Source: Hydractinia symbiolongicarpus
Taxonomy: Eukaryota; Cnidaria; Hydrozoa; Anthoathecata; Hydractiniidae
Reading direction: 5' to 3'
Assembly: GCF_029227915.1 (NCBI RefSeq)
Contig: NC_079881.1
Span: 27,567,501 to 27,631,500, forward strand
DNA length: 64,000 bases
The notes under the pieces were generated by a model. The model was not told the DNA's origin. It made no database searches and saw only the letters and a program-made list of their open reading frames with translations. Every line of letters begins with the position of its first letter. Positions within the stretch are counted from its first letter, which is position 1. The translations under genes and the position numbers were made by a program. This document shows positions 25,165-39,079 of the stretch, one piece after another.

Positions 25165-26802
25165 TGGGTACTTTCTTTATATACATTCAACTATACGGGC
25201 CAAGCCCGGGATTTACGGGAAATCGCGGGTTTTCGTTTGCCGGCGATTAAACTTCTTTTATTCAGCGTCTCATCAAAAATGAAAACAAGTTTAGAAACTA
25301 CAAGTCTCATGCGTTTTAGTGGTGAAAAAATAATTTTAAAAATCGTTCGGGAAATGAGTTTACTCCCTGGGTACTTTCTTTTTATACTTTTGGCTATACG
25401 GGCCAAGCCCGGGATTTACGGGAAATCGCGGGTTTTCGTTTGCTGGCGATTAAACTTCTTTTATTCAGCGTCTCATCAAAAATGAAAACATTTTTGAAAA
25501 CTACGAGTCTCATACGTTTTAGTGGTGCAGAAATAATTGGAAAAATCGTTCGGGAAATCAGTTTACTCATTGGGTACTTCCTTTATATACATTCAACCAT
25601 ACGTGCCAAGCCCGGGATTTACGGGAAATCGCGGGTTTTCGTTTGCCGGCGATTAAACTTCTTTTACTGAGCGTCTCATCAAAAATGAAAACATTTTTGA
25701 AAACTACAAGTCTCATGCGTTTAAGTGTTGAAAAAATAATTTAAAAAATCGTTCGGGAAATGAGTTTACTCCCTGTGTACTTTCTTTGTATACATTTGAC
25801 TACACGGGCCAAGCCCGGGATTTACGGGAAATGGCGGGTTTTCGTTTGCCGGCGATTAAACTTCTTTTAATCAGCGTCTCATCAAAAATGAAAACATTTT
25901 TGAAAACTACAAGTCTCATGGGCTTTAGTGGTTAAATAATAATTTAAAAAATCGTTCGGGAAATGAGTTTACTTCCTGGGTACTTTCTTTATATACATTC
26001 AACTATACGGGCCAAGCCCGGGATTTACGGGAAATCGCGGGTTTTCGTTTGCCGGCGATTAAACTTCTTTTATTCAGCGTCTCATCAAAAATGAAAACAA
26101 GTTTAGAAACTACAAGTCTCATGCGTTTTAGTGGTGAAAAAATAATTTTAAAAATCGTTCGGGAAATGAGTTTACTCCCTGGGTACTTTCTTTTTATACT
26201 TTTGGCTATACGGGCCAAGCCCGGGATTTACGGGAAATCGCGGGTTTTCGTTTGCTGGCGATTAAACTTCTTTTATTCAGCGTCTCATCAAAAATGAAAA
26301 CATTTTTGAAAACTACGAGTCTCATACGTTTTAGTGGTGCAGAAATAATTGGAAAAATCGTTCGGGAAATCAGTTTACTCATTGGGTACTTCCTTTATAT
26401 ACATTCAACCATACGTGCCAAGCCCGGGATTTACGGGAAATCGCGGGTTTTCGTTTGCCGGCGATTAAACTTCTTTTACTGAGCGTCTCATCAAAAATGA
26501 AAACATTTTTGAAAACTACAAGTCTCATGCGTTTAAGTGTTGAAAAAATAATTTAAAAAATCGTTCGGGAAATGAGTTTACTCCCTGTGTACTTTCTTTG
26601 TATACATTTGACTACACGGGCCAAGCCCGGGATTTACGGGAAATGGCGGGTTTTCGTTTGCCGGCGATTAAACTTCTTTTAATCAGCGTCTCATCAAAAA
26701 TGAAAACATTTTTGAAAACTACAAGTCTCATGGGCTTTAGTGGTTAAATAATAATTTAAAAAATCGTTCGGGAAATGAGTTTACTTCCTGGGTACTTTCT
26801 TT
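25165..26802 (+). repeat. 812-bp tandem duplication (4 monomers)
   Basis: Bases 25,165-25,990 match 25,977-26,802 with a shift of 812 and I saw no difference by eye. Shared marks include AGTTTAGAAACTAC, TAATTTTAAAAATCG, TTTGGCTATACG, TTGCTGGCG, ACTTCCTTTATATAC and CAACCATACG. The unusual TAATTTTAAAAATCG removes a stop and makes a 117-codon open frame in copy 1. I regard this as accidental. Confidence 0.9.
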
Positions 26803-28238
26803 GTATACATTTGACTACACGGGCCAAGCCCGGGATTTACGGGAAATGGCGGGTTTTCGTTTGCCGGCGATTAAAGTTCTTTTATTCAGCCTCTCATCAA
26901 AAATGAAAACATTTTTGAAAACTACAAGTCTCATGCGATTTAGTGGTGAAAAGATAATTTAAAAAATCGTTCTGGAAATGAGTTTACTCACAGGGTACTT
27001 TCTTTGTATACATTCGACTATACGGGACAAGCCCGGGATTTACGGGAAATCGCAGGTTTTCGTTTGCCGGCGATTAAACCTCTTTCATTAAGCGTCTCAT
27101 TAAAATTGAAAACATTTTTGAGAACTACAAGTCTCATTCGTTCTAGTGGTGCAGAAATAATTTGAAAAATCGTTCGGGAAATCAGTTTACTCCTTGGGTA
27201 CTTTCTTTATATACATTCAACTATACCGGCCAAGCCCGGGATTTACGGGAAATCGCGGGTTTCCGTTTGCCGGCGATTAAACTTCTTTTAATCAGCGTCT
27301 TATCAAAAATGAAAACAAGTTTAAAAACTACAAGTCTCATGCGTTTTAGTGGTGAAAAAATAATTTAAAAAATCGTTCGGGAAATGAGTTTACTCCCTGT
27401 GTACTTTCTTTGTATACTTTTGACTACACGGGCCAAGCCCGGGATTTACGGGAAATGGCGGGTTTTCGTTTGCCGGCGATTAAACTTCTTTTAATCAGCG
27501 TCTCATCAAAAATGAAAACATTTTTGAAAACTACAAGTCTCATGGGCTTTAGTGGTTAAATAATAATTTAAAAAATCGTTCGGGAAATGAGTTTACTTCC
27601 TGGGTACTTTCTTTGTATACATTTGACTACACGGGCCAAGCCCGGGATTTACGGGAAATGGCGGGTTTTCGTTTGCCGGCGATTAAAGTTCTTTTATTCA
27701 GCCTCTCATCAAAAATGAAAACATTTTTGAAAACTACAAGTCTCATGCGATTTAGTGGTGAAAAGATAATTTAAAAAATCGTTCTGGAAATGAGTTTACT
27801 CACAGGGTACTTTCTTTGTATACATTCGACTATACGGGACAAGCCCGGGATTTACGGGAAATCGCAGGTTTTCGTTTGCCGGCGATTAAACCTCTTTCAT
27901 TAAGCGTCTCATTAAAATTGAAAACATTTTTGAGAACTACAAGTCTCATTCGTTCTAGTGGTGCAGAAATAATTTGAAAAATCGTTCGGGAAATCAGTTT
28001 ACTCCTTGGGTACTTTCTTTATATACATTCAACTATACCGGCCAAGCCCGGGATTTACGGGAAATCGCGGGTTTCCGTTTGCCGGCGATTAAACTTCTTT
28101 TAATCAGCGTCTTATCAAAAATGAAAACAAGTTTAAAAACTACAAGTCTCATGCGTTTTAGTGGTGAAAAAATAATTTAAAAAATCGTTCGGGAAATGAG
28201 TTTACTCCCTGTGTACTTTCTTTGTATACTTTTGACTA
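26605..28238 (+). repeat. 812-bp tandem duplication (4 monomers), second locus
   Basis: Bases about 26,605-27,426 match 27,417-28,238 with a shift of 812. Shared marks are GGGAAATGGCGGG, CAGCCTCTCATC, TTAAAATTGAAAAC, GGGTTTCCGTTTGCC and CAGCGTCTTATC. It follows directly on the previous 812-bp duplication, with overlapping ends. Confidence 0.87.
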
Positions 28239-30268
28239 TACGGGCCGAGTCTGGGATTTACGGGAAATCGCAGGTTTTCGTTTGCTGGCGATTAAACTTC
28301 TTTTATTCAGCGTCTCATCAAAAATGAAAACATTTTTGAAAACTACAAGTCTCTTGCGATTTAGTGGTGAAAAGATAATTTAAAAAATCGTTCTGGAAAT
28401 GAGTTTACTCACAGGGTACTTTCTTTGTATACATTCCACTATACGGGACAAGCCCGGGATTTACGGGAAATCGCGGGTTTTCGTTTGCCGGCGATTAAAC
28501 CTCTTTCATTAAGACTCTCATTAAAAATGAAAACATTTTTGAAAACTACGAGTCTCATACGTTCTAGTGGTGCAGAAATAATTGGAAAAATCGTTCGGGA
28601 AATCAGTTTACTCATTGGGTACTTTCTTTATATACATTCAACTATACGTGCCAAGCCCGGGATTTACGGGAAATCGCGGGTTTTCGTTTGCCGGCGATTA
28701 AACTTCTTTTACTGAGCGTCTCATCAAAAATGAAAACATTTTTGAAAACTACAAGTCTCATGCGTTTTAGTGGTGAAAAAATAATTTAAAAAATCGTTCG
28801 GGAAATGAGTTTACTCCCTGTGTACTTTCTTTGTATACTTTTGACTACACGGGCCAAGCCCGGGATTTACGGGAAATGGCGGGTTTTCGTTTGCCGGCGA
28901 TTAAACTTCTTTTAATCAGCGTCTCATCAAAAATGAAAACATTTTTGAAAACTACAAGTCTCATGGGCTTTAGTGGTTAAATAATAATTTAAAAAATCGT
29001 TCGGGAAATGAGTTTACTTCCTGGGTACTTTCTTTGTATACATTTGACTACACGGGCCAAGCCCGGGATTTACGGGAAATGGCGGGTTTTCGTTTGCCGG
29101 CGATTAAAGTTCTTTTATTCAGCCTCTCATCAAAAATGAAAACATTTTTGAAAACTACAAGTCTCATGCGATTTAGTGGTGAAAAGATAATTTAAAAAAT
29201 CGTTCTGGAAATGAGTTTACTCACAGGGTACTTTCTTTGTATACATTCGACTATACGGGACAAGCCCGGGATTTACGGGAAATCGCAGGTTTTCGTTTGC
29301 CGGCGATTAAACCTCTTTCATTAAGCGTCTCATTAAAATTGAAAACATTTTTGAGAACTACAAGTCTCATTCGTTCTAGTGGTGCAGAAATAATTTGAAA
29401 AATCGTTCGGGAAATCAGTTTACTCCTTGGGTACTTTCTTTATATACATTCAACTATACCGGCCAAGCCCGGGATTTACGGGAAATCGCGGGTTTCCGTT
29501 TGCCGGCGATTAAACTTCTTTTAATCAGCGTCTTATCAAAAATGAAAACAAGTTTAAAAACTACAAGTCTCATGCGTTTTAGTGGTGAAAAAATAATTTA
29601 AAAAATCGTTCGGGAAATGAGTTTACTCCCTGTGTACTTTCTTTGTATACTTTTGACTATACGGGCCGAGTCTGGGATTTACGGGAAATCGCAGGTTTTC
29701 GTTTGCTGGCGATTAAACTTCTTTTATTCAGCGTCTCATCAAAAATGAAAACATTTTTGAAAACTACAAGTCTCTTGCGATTTAGTGGTGAAAAGATAAT
29801 TTAAAAAATCGTTCTGGAAATGAGTTTACTCACAGGGTACTTTCTTTGTATACATTCCACTATACGGGACAAGCCCGGGATTTACGGGAAATCGCGGGTT
29901 TTCGTTTGCCGGCGATTAAACCTCTTTCATTAAGACTCTCATTAAAAATGAAAACATTTTTGAAAACTACGAGTCTCATACGTTCTAGTGGTGCAGAAAT
30001 AATTGGAAAAATCGTTCGGGAAATCAGTTTACTCATTGGGTACTTTCTTTATATACATTCAACTATACGTGCCAAGCCCGGGATTTACGGGAAATCGCGG
30101 GTTTTCGTTTGCCGGCGATTAAACTTCTTTTACTGAGCGTCTCATCAAAAATGAAAACATTTTTGAAAACTACAAGTCTCATGCGTTTTAGTGGTGAAAA
30201 AATAATTTAAAAAATCGTTCGGGAAATGAGTTTACTCCCTGTGTACTTTCTTTGTATACTTTTGACTA
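27323..30268 (+). repeat. 1,421-bp tandem duplication (7 monomers)
   Basis: Bases about 27,323-28,847 match 28,744-30,268 with a shift of 1,421, seven times 203. Both copies have CATTAAGACTCTC (28,508 and 29,929), TTGCTGGCGATT, and AGTCTCTTGCG (28,350 and 29,771). The duplicated segment includes the second copy of the preceding 812-bp repeat, so the 812-bp event came first. Confidence 0.88.
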
Positions 30269-32400
30269 TACGGGCCGAGTCTGGGATTTACTGGAAATCG
30301 CAGGTTTTCGTTTGCCGGCGATTAAACTTCTTTTATTCAGCGTCTCATCAAAAATGAAAACATTTTTGAAAACTACAAGTCTCATGCGATTTAGTGGTGA
30401 AAAGATAATTTAAAAAATCGTTCTGGAAATGAGTTTACTCACAGGGTACTTTCTTTATGTACATTCCACTATACGGGACAAGCCCGGGATTTACGGGAAA
30501 TCGCGGGTTTTCGTTTGCCGGCGATTAAACCTCTTTCATTAAGCGTCTCATTAAAAATGAAAACATTTTTGAGAACTACAAGTCTCATTCGTTCTAGTGC
30601 TGCAGAAATAATTGGAAAAATCGTTCGGGAAATCAGTTTACTCATTGGGTACTTTCTTTACATACATTCAACTATACGTGCCAAGCCCGGGATTTACGGA
30701 AAATCGCGGGTTTTCGTTTGCCGGCGATTAAACTTCTTTTACTGAGCGTCTCATCAAGAATGAAAACATTTTTGAAAACTACAAGTCTCATGCGTTTTAG
30801 TGGTGAAAAAATAATTTAAAAAATCGTTCGGGAAATGAGTTTACTCCCTGTGTACTTTCTTTGTATACATTTGACTACACGGGCCAAGCCCGGGATTTAC
30901 GGGAAATGGCGGGTTTTTGTTTGCCGGCGATTAAACTTCTTTTAATCAGCGTCTCATCAAAAATGAAAATATTTTTAAAAACTACAAGTCTCATGGGCTT
31001 TAGTGGTTAAATAATAATTTAAAAAATCGTTCGGGAAATGAGTTTACTCCCTGGGTACTTTCTTTGTATAATTTTGACTATACGGGCCGAGTCTGGGATT
31101 TACGGGAAATCGCAGGTTTTCGTTTGCCGGCGATTAAACTTCTTTTATTCAGCGTCTCATCAAAAATGAAAACATTTTTGAAAACTACGAGTCTCATACG
31201 TTCTAGTGGTGCAGAAATAATTGGAAAAATCGTTCGGGAAATCAGTTTACTCATTGGGTACTTTCTTTATATACATTCAACTATACGTGCCAAGCACGGG
31301 ATTTACGGGAAATCGCGGGTTTTCGTTTGCCGGCGATTAAACTTCTTTTACTGAGCGTCTCATCAAAAATGAAAACATTTTTGAAAACTACAAGTCTCAT
31401 GCGTTTTAGTGGTGAAAAAATAATTTAAAAAATCGTTCGGGAAATGAGTTTACTCCCTGTGTACTTTCTTTGTATACTTTTGACTATACGGGCCGAGTCT
31501 GGGATTTACTGGAAATCGCAGGTTTTCGTTTGCCGGCGATTAAACTTCTTTTATTCAGCGTCTCAACAAAAATGAAAACATTTTTGAAAACTACAAGTCT
31601 CATGCGATTTAGTGGTGAAAAGATAATTTAAAAAATCGTTCTGGAAATGAGTTTACTCAAGGGTACTTTCTTTATATACATTCCACTATACGGGACAAGC
31701 CCGGGATTTACGGGAAATCGCGGGTTTTCGTTTGCCGGCGATTAAACCTCTTTCATTAAGCGTCTCATTAAAAATGAAAACATTTTTGAGAACTACAAGT
31801 CTCATTCGTTCTAGTGGTGCAGAAATAATTGGAAAAATCGTTCGGGAAATCAGTTTACTCATTGGGTACTTTCTTTATATGCATTCAACTATACGTGCCA
31901 AGCCCGGGATTTACGGAAAATCGCGGGTTTTCGTTTGCCGGCGATTAAACTTCTTTTACTGAGCGTCTCATCAAGAATGAAAACATTTTTGAAAACTACA
32001 AGTCTCATGCGTTTTAGTGGTGAAAAAATAATTTAAAAAATCGTTCGGGAAATGAGTTTTCTCCCTGTGTACTTTCTTTGTATACATTTGACTACACGGG
32101 CCAAGCCCGGGATTTACGGGAAATGGCGGGTTTTTGTTTGCCGGCGATTAAACTTCTTTTAATCAGCGTCTCATAAAAAATGAAAACATTTTTAAAAACT
32201 ACAAGTCTCATGGGCTTTAGTGGTTAAATAATGATTTAAAAAATCGTTCGGGAAATGAGTTTACTCCCTGGGTACTTTCTTTGTATAATTTTGACTATAC
32301 GGGTTGAGTCTGGGATTTACGGGAAATCGCAGGTTTTGGTTTGCCGGCGATTAAACTTCTTTTATTTAGCGTCTCATCAAAAATGAAAACATTTTTGAAA
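30080..32400 (+). repeat. ~1,217-bp tandem duplication (6 monomers)
   Basis: Bases about 30,080-31,183 match 31,297-32,400 with a shift of about 1,217. Shared marks include GATTTACTGGAAATCG, CATCAAGAATG, GGGTTTTTGTTTGCC and TATAATTTTGAC. Small differences are more frequent than in the other duplications, such as ATGTACATTCC against ATATACATTCC, TAGTGCTGC against TAGTGGTGC, and GGGCCGAGTC against GGGTTGAGTC. This suggests an older event. Confidence 0.78.
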
Positions 32401-35303
32401 ACTACGAGTCTCATACGTTTTAGTGGTGCAGAAATAATTGGAAAAATCGTTCGGGAAATCAGTTTACTCATTGGGTACTTCCTTTATATACATTCAACTA
32501 TACGTGCCAAGCCCGGGATTTACGGGAAATCGCGGGTTTTCGTTTGCCGGCGATTAAACCTCTTTTACTGAGCGTCTCATCAAAAATGAAAACATTTTTG
32601 AAAACTACAAGTCTCATGCGTTTTAGTGTTGAAAAAATAATTTAAAAAATCGTTCGGGAAATGAGTTTACTCCCTGTGTACTTTCTTTGTATACATTTGA
32701 CTACACGGGCCAAGCCCGGGATTTACGGGAAATGGCGGGTTTTCGTTTGCCGGCGATTAAACTTCTTTTAATCAGCGTCTCATCAAAAATGAAAACATTT
32801 TTGAAAACTACAAGTCTCATTGGCTTTAGTGGTTAAATAATAATTTAAAAAATCGTTCGGGAAATGAGTTTACTTCCTGGGTACTTTCTTTGTATACATT
32901 TGACTACACGGGCCAAGCCCGGGATTTACGGGAAATGGCGGGTTTTCGTTTGCCGGCGATTAAAGTTCTTTTATTCAGACTCTCATCAAAAATGAAAACA
33001 TTTTTGAAAACTACAAGTCTCATGCGATTTAGTGGTGAAAAGATAATTTAAAAAATCGTTCTGGAAATGAGTTTACTCACAGGGTACTTTCTTTGTATAC
33101 ATTCGACTATACGGGACAAGCCCGGGATTTACGGGAAATCGCAGGTTTTCGTTTGCCGGCGATTAAACCTCTTTCATTAAGCCTCTCATTAAAATTGAAA
33201 ACATTTTTGAGAACTACAAGTCTCATTCGTTCTAGTGGTGCAGAAATAATTTGAAAAATCGTTCGGGAAATCAGTTTACTCCTTGGGTACTTTCTTTATA
33301 TACATTCAACTATACCGGCCAAGCCCGGGATTTACGGGAAATCGCGGGTTTCCGTTTGCCGGCGATTAAACTTCTTTTAATCAGCGTCTCATCAAAAATG
33401 AAAACAAGTTTAAAAACTACAAGTCTCATGCGTTTTAGTGGTGAAAAAATAATTTAAAAAATCGTTCGGGAAATGAGTTTACTCCCTGGGTACTTTCTTT
33501 TTATACTTTTGACTATACGGGCTAAGCCCGGGATTTACGGGAAATCGCGGGTTTTCGTTTGCCGGCGATTAAACTTCTTTTATTCAGCGTCTCATCAAAA
33601 ATGAAATATTTTTGAAAACTACATGTCTTATGCGTTTTAGTGGTGAAAAAATAATTTAAAAAATCGTTCTGGAAATGAGTTTACTCACAGGGTACTTTCT
33701 TTGTATACTTTTGACTATACGGGCCGAGTCTGGAATTTACGGGACATCGCAGGTTTTCGTTTGCCGGCGATTAAACTTCTTTTATTCAGCGTCTCATTAA
33801 AAATGAAAACATTTTTGAAAACTACGAGTCTCATACGTTCTAGTGGTGCAGAAATAATTGGAAAAATCGTTCGGGAAATCAGTTTACTCATTGGGTACTT
33901 TCTTTATATACATTCAACTATACGTGCCAAGCCCGGGATTTACGGGAAATCGCGGGTTTTCGTTTGCCGGCGATTAAACTTCTTTTACTGAGCGTCTCAT
34001 CAAAAATGAAAACATTTTTGAAAACTACAAGTCTCATGCGTTTTAGTGGTGAAAAAATAATTTAAAAAATCGTTCGGGAAATGAGTTTACTCCCTGTGTA
34101 CTTTCTTTGTATACTTTTGACTATACGGGCCGAGTCTGGGATTTACGGGAAATCGCAGGTTTTCGTTTGCCGGCGATTAAACTTCTTTTATTCAGCGTCT
34201 CATCAAAAATGAAAACATTTTTGAAAACTACAAGTCTCATGCGATTTAGTGGTGAAAAGATAATTTAAAAAATCGTTCTGGAAATGAGTTTACTCACAGG
34301 GTACTTTCTTTGTATACATTCCACTATACGGGACAAGCCCGGGATTTACGGGAAATCGCGGGTTTTCGTTTGCCGGCGATTAAACCTCTTTCATTAAGCG
34401 TCTCATTAAAAATGAAAACATTTTTGAAAACTACGAGTCTCATACGTTCTAGTGGTGCAGAAATAATTGGAAAAATCGTTCGGGAAATCAGTTTACTCAT
34501 TGGGTACTTTCTTTATATACATTCAACTATACGTGCCAAGCCCGGGATTTACGGGAAATCGCGGGTTTTCGTTTGCCGGCGATTAAACTTCTTTTACTGA
34601 GCGTCTCATCAAAAATGAAAACATTTTTGAAAACTACAAGTCTCATGCGTTTTAGTGGTGAAAAAATAATTTAAAAAATCGTTCGGGAAATGAGTTTACT
34701 CCCTGTGTACTTTCTTTGTATACTTTTGACTATACGGGCCGAGTCTGGGATTTACGGGAATTCGCAGGTTTTCGTTTGCCGGCGATTAAACCTCTTTCAT
34801 TAAGCGTCTCATTAAAAATGAAAACATTTTTGAGAACTACAAGTCTCATTCGTTCTAGTGGTGCAGAAATAATTTGAAAAATTGTTCGGGAAATCAGTTT
34901 ACTCCTTGGGTACTTTCTTTATATACATTCAACTATACCGGCCAAGCCCGGGATTTACGGGAAATCGCGGGTTTTCGTTTGCCGGCGATTCAACTTCTTT
35001 TATTCAGCGTCTCATCAAAAATGAAAACAAGTTTAAAAACTACAAGTCTCATGCGTTTTAGTGGTGAAAAAATAATTTAAAAAATCGTTCGGGAAATGAG
35101 TTTACTCCCTGGGTACTTTCTTTTTATACTTTTGACTATACGGGCTAAGCCCGGGATTTACGGGAAATCGCGGGTTTTCGTTTGCCGGCGATTAAACTTC
35201 TTTTATTCAGCGTCTCATCAAAAATGACAACACTTTTGAAAACTACAAGTCTCATGCGATTTAGTGGTGAAAAGATAATTTAAAAAATCGTTCTGGAAAT
35301 GAA
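32401..35303 (+). repeat. Mixed A/A'/B/C satellite units
   Basis: Units at 32.3-33.5 kb follow the order and private marks of 25.4 and 26.3-27.4 kb, including the TTTGACTACACGGG and GGGTTTCCGTTTGCC variants. Units at 33.2-34.2 kb recur at 36.1-37.0 kb with a shift of 2,840. Units at 34.1-35.2 kb recur at 39.1-40.3 kb with a shift of 5,071, marked by the rare GGGAATTCGCAGG at 34,757 and 39,828. No non-satellite sequence is present. Confidence 0.8.
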
Positions 35304-38300
35304 TTTACTCACAGGGTACTTTCTTTGTACACATTCGACTATACGGGACAAGCCCGGGATTTACGGGAAATCGCGGGTTTTCGTTTGCCGGCGATTAAAC
35401 CTCTTTCATAAAGCGCTCATTAAAAATGAAAACATTTTTGAGAACTACAAGTCTCATTCGTTCTAGTGGTGCAGAAATAATTTGAAAAATCGTTCGGGAA
35501 ATCAGTTTACTCCTTGGGTACTTTCTTTATATACATTCAACTATACGGGCCAAGCCCGGGATTTACGGGAAATCGCGGGTTTTCATTTGCCGGCGATTAA
35601 ACTTCTTTTATTCAGCGTCTCATCAAAAATAAAAACAAGTTTAAAAACTACAAGTCTCATGCGTTTTAGTGGTGAAAAAATAATTTAAAAAATCGTTCGG
35701 GAAATGAGTTTACTCCCTGGGTACTTTCTTTGTATACTTTTGACTATACGGGACAAGCCCGGGATCTACGGGAAATCGCGGGTTTTCGTTTGCCGGCGAT
35801 TAAACTTCTTTTAATCAGCGTCTTATCAAAAATGAAAACATTTTTGAAAACTACAAGTCTTATGCGTTTTAGTGGTGAAAAAATAATTTAAAAAATCGCT
35901 CTGGAAATGAGTATGCTCACAGGGTACATTCTTTGTATACATTCGACTATGCGGGCCAAGCCCGTGATTTGCGGGAAATCGCGGGTTTTCGTTTGCCGGC
36001 GATTAAACCTCTTTCATTAAGCGTCTAATTAAAATTGAAAACATTTTTGAGAACTACAAGTCTCATTCGTTCTAGTGGTGCAGAAATAATTTGAAAAATC
36101 GTTCGGGAAATCAGTTTACTCCTTGGGTACTTTCTTTATATACATTCAACTATACCGGCGAAGCCCGGGATTTACGGGAAATCGCGGGTTTCCGTTTGCC
36201 GGCGATTAAACTTCTTTTAATCAGCGTCTCATCAAAAATGAAAAAAAGTTTAAAAACTACAAGTCTCATGCGTTTTAGTGGTGAAAAAATAATTTAAAAA
36301 ATCGTTCGGGAAATGAGTTTACTCCCTGGGTACTTTCTTTTTATACTTTTGACTATACGGGCTAAGCCCGGGATTTACGGGAAATCGCGGGTTTTCGTTT
36401 GCCGGCGATTAAACTTCTTTTATTCAGCGTCTCATCAAAAATGAAATATTTTTGAAAACTACATGTCTTATGCGTTTTAGTGGTGAAAAAATAATTTAAA
36501 AAATCGTTCTGGAATTGAGTTTACTCACAGGGTACTTTCTTTGTATACTTTTGACTATACGGGCCGAGTGTGGAATTTACGGGACATCGCAGGTTTTCGT
36601 TTGCCGGCGATTAAACTTCTTTTATTCAGCGTCTCATTAAAAATGAAAACATTTTTGAAAACTACGAGTCTCATACGTTCTAGTGGTGCAGAAATAATTG
36701 GAAAAATCGTTCGGGAAATCAGTTTACTCATTGGGTACTTTCTTTATATACATTCAACTATACGTGCCAAGCCCGGGATTTACGGGAAATCGCGGGTTTT
36801 CGTTTGCCGGCGATTAAACTTCTTTTACTGAGCGTCTCATCAAAAATGAAAACATTTTTGAAAACTACAAGTCTCATGCGTTTTAGTGGTGAAAAAATAA
36901 TTTAAAAAATCGTTCGGGAAATGAGTTTACTCCCTGTGTACTTTCTTTGTATACTTTTGACTATACGGGCCGAGTCTGGGATTTACGGGAAATCGCAGGT
37001 TTTCGTTTGCCGGCGATTAAACTTCTTTTATTCAGCGTCTCATCAAAAATGACAACACTTTTGAAAACTACAAGTCTCATGCGATTTAGTGGTGAAAAGA
37101 TAATTTAAAAAATCGTTCTGGAAATGAATTTACTCACAGAGTACTTTCTTTGTATACATTCCACTATACGGGCCAAGCCCGGGATTTACGGGAAATCGCG
37201 GGTTTTCGTTTGCTGGCGATTATATTTCTTTTATTCAGCGTCTCATTAAAAATGAAATCGTTTTTGAAAACTACAAGTCTTATGCGTTTTAGTGGTGAAA
37301 AAATAATTTAAAAAATCGTTCTGGAAATGAAATTACTCACAGGGTACTTTCTTTGTACACATTCGACTATACGGGACAAGCCCGGGATTTACGGGAAATC
37401 GCGGGTTTTCGTTTGCCGGCGATTAAACCTCTTTCATAAAGCGCTCATTAAAAATGAAAACATTTTTGAGAACTACAAGTCTCATTCGTTCTAGTGGTGC
37501 AGAAATAATTTGAAAAATCGTTCGGGAAATCAGTTTACTCCTTGGGTACTTTCTTTATATACATTCAACTATACGGGCCAAGCCCGGGATTTACGGGAAA
37601 TCGCGGGTTTTCATTTGCCGGCGATTAAACTTCTTTTATTCAGCGTCTCATCAAAAATAAAAACAAGTTTAAAAACTACAAGTCTCATGCGTTTTAGTGG
37701 TGAAAAAATAATTTAAAAAATCGTTCGGGAAATGAGTTTACTCCCTGGGTACTTTCTTTGTATACTTTTGACTATACGGGACAAGCCCGGGATCTACGGG
37801 AAATCGCGGGTTTTCGTTTGCCGGCGATTAAACTTCTTTTATTCAGCGTCTTATCAAAAATGAAAACATTTTTGAAAACTACAAGTCTTATGCGTTTTAG
37901 TGGTGAAAAAATAATTTAAAAAATCGCTCTGGAAATGAGTATGCTCACAGGGTACATTCTTTGTATACATTCGACTATGCGGGCCAAGCCCGTGATTTGC
38001 GGGAAATCGCGGGTTTTCGTTTGCCGGCGATTAAACCTCTTTCATTAAGCGTCTCATTAAAATTGAAAATATTTTTGAGAACTACAAGTCTCATTCGTTC
38101 TAGTGGTGCAGAAATAATTTGAAAAATCGTTCGGGAAATCAGTTTACTCCTTGGGTACTTTCTTTATATACATTCAACTATACCGGCGAAGCCCGGGATT
38201 TACGGGAAATCGCGGGTTTCCGTTTGCCGGCGATTAAACTTCTTTTAATCAGCGTCTCATCAAAAATGAAAACAAGTTTAAAAACTACAAGTCTCATGCG

Positions 38301-39079
38301 TTTTAGTGGTGAAAAAATAATTTAAAAAATCGTTCGGGAAATGAGTTTACTCCCTGGGTACTTTCTTTTTATACTTTTGACTATACGGGCTAAGCCCGAG
38401 ATTTACGGGAAATCGCGGGTTTTCGTTTGCCGGCGATTAAACTTCTTTTATTCAGCGTCTCATCAAAAATGAAATATTTTTGAAAACTACATGTCTTATG
38501 CGTTTTAGTGGTGAAAAAATAATTTAAAAAATCGTTCTGGAATTGAGTTTACTCACAGGGTACTTTCTTTGTATACTTTTGACTATACGGGCCGAGTCTG
38601 GAATTTACGGGACATCGCAGGTTTTCGTTTGCCGGCGATTAAACTTCTTTTATTCAGCGTCTCATTAAAAATGAAAACATTTTTGAAAACTACGAGTCTC
38701 ATACGTTCTAGTGGTGCAGAAATAATTGGAAAAATCGTTTGGGAAATCAGTTTACTCATTGGGTACTTTCTTTATATACATTCAACTATACGTGCCAAGC
38801 CCGGGATTTACGGGAAATCGCGGGTTTTCGTTTGCCGGCGATTAAACTTCTTTTACTGAGCGTCTCATCAAAAATGAAAACATTTTTGAAAACTACAAGT
38901 CTCATGCGTTTTAGTGGTGAAAAAATAATTTAAAAAATCGTTCGGGAAATGAGTTTACTCCCTGTGTACTTTCTTTGTATACTTTTGACTATACGGGCCG
39001 AGTCTGGGATTTACGGGAAATCGCAGGTTTTCGTTTGCCGGCGATTAAACTTCTTTTATTCAGCGTCTCATCAAAAATG
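35304..39079 (+). repeat. 2,028-bp tandem duplication (10 monomers)
   Basis: Bases 35,304-37,051 match 37,332-39,079 with a shift of 2,028. Shared marks include CATAAAGCGCTCATT, GGGTTTTCATTTGCC, GGGATCTACGGG, the G unit, ATACCGGCGAAGCCC and TACGGGACATCGC. I saw about eight substitutions by eye, such as GAGTGTGG against GAGTCTGG and GAAAAAAAG against GAAAACAAG. The right limit is where GACAACACTTTT is replaced by GAAAACATTTTT. Confidence 0.87.

Noticed and set aside
25191-25406. 71-codon minus-strand ORFs (25191, 26003, 42845, 60701, 61919, 62325, 62528, 62932)
   Set aside because: They are antisense shadows of monomers whose heads have small changes that remove a reverse-strand stop. They carry no domain and no independent coding signal.
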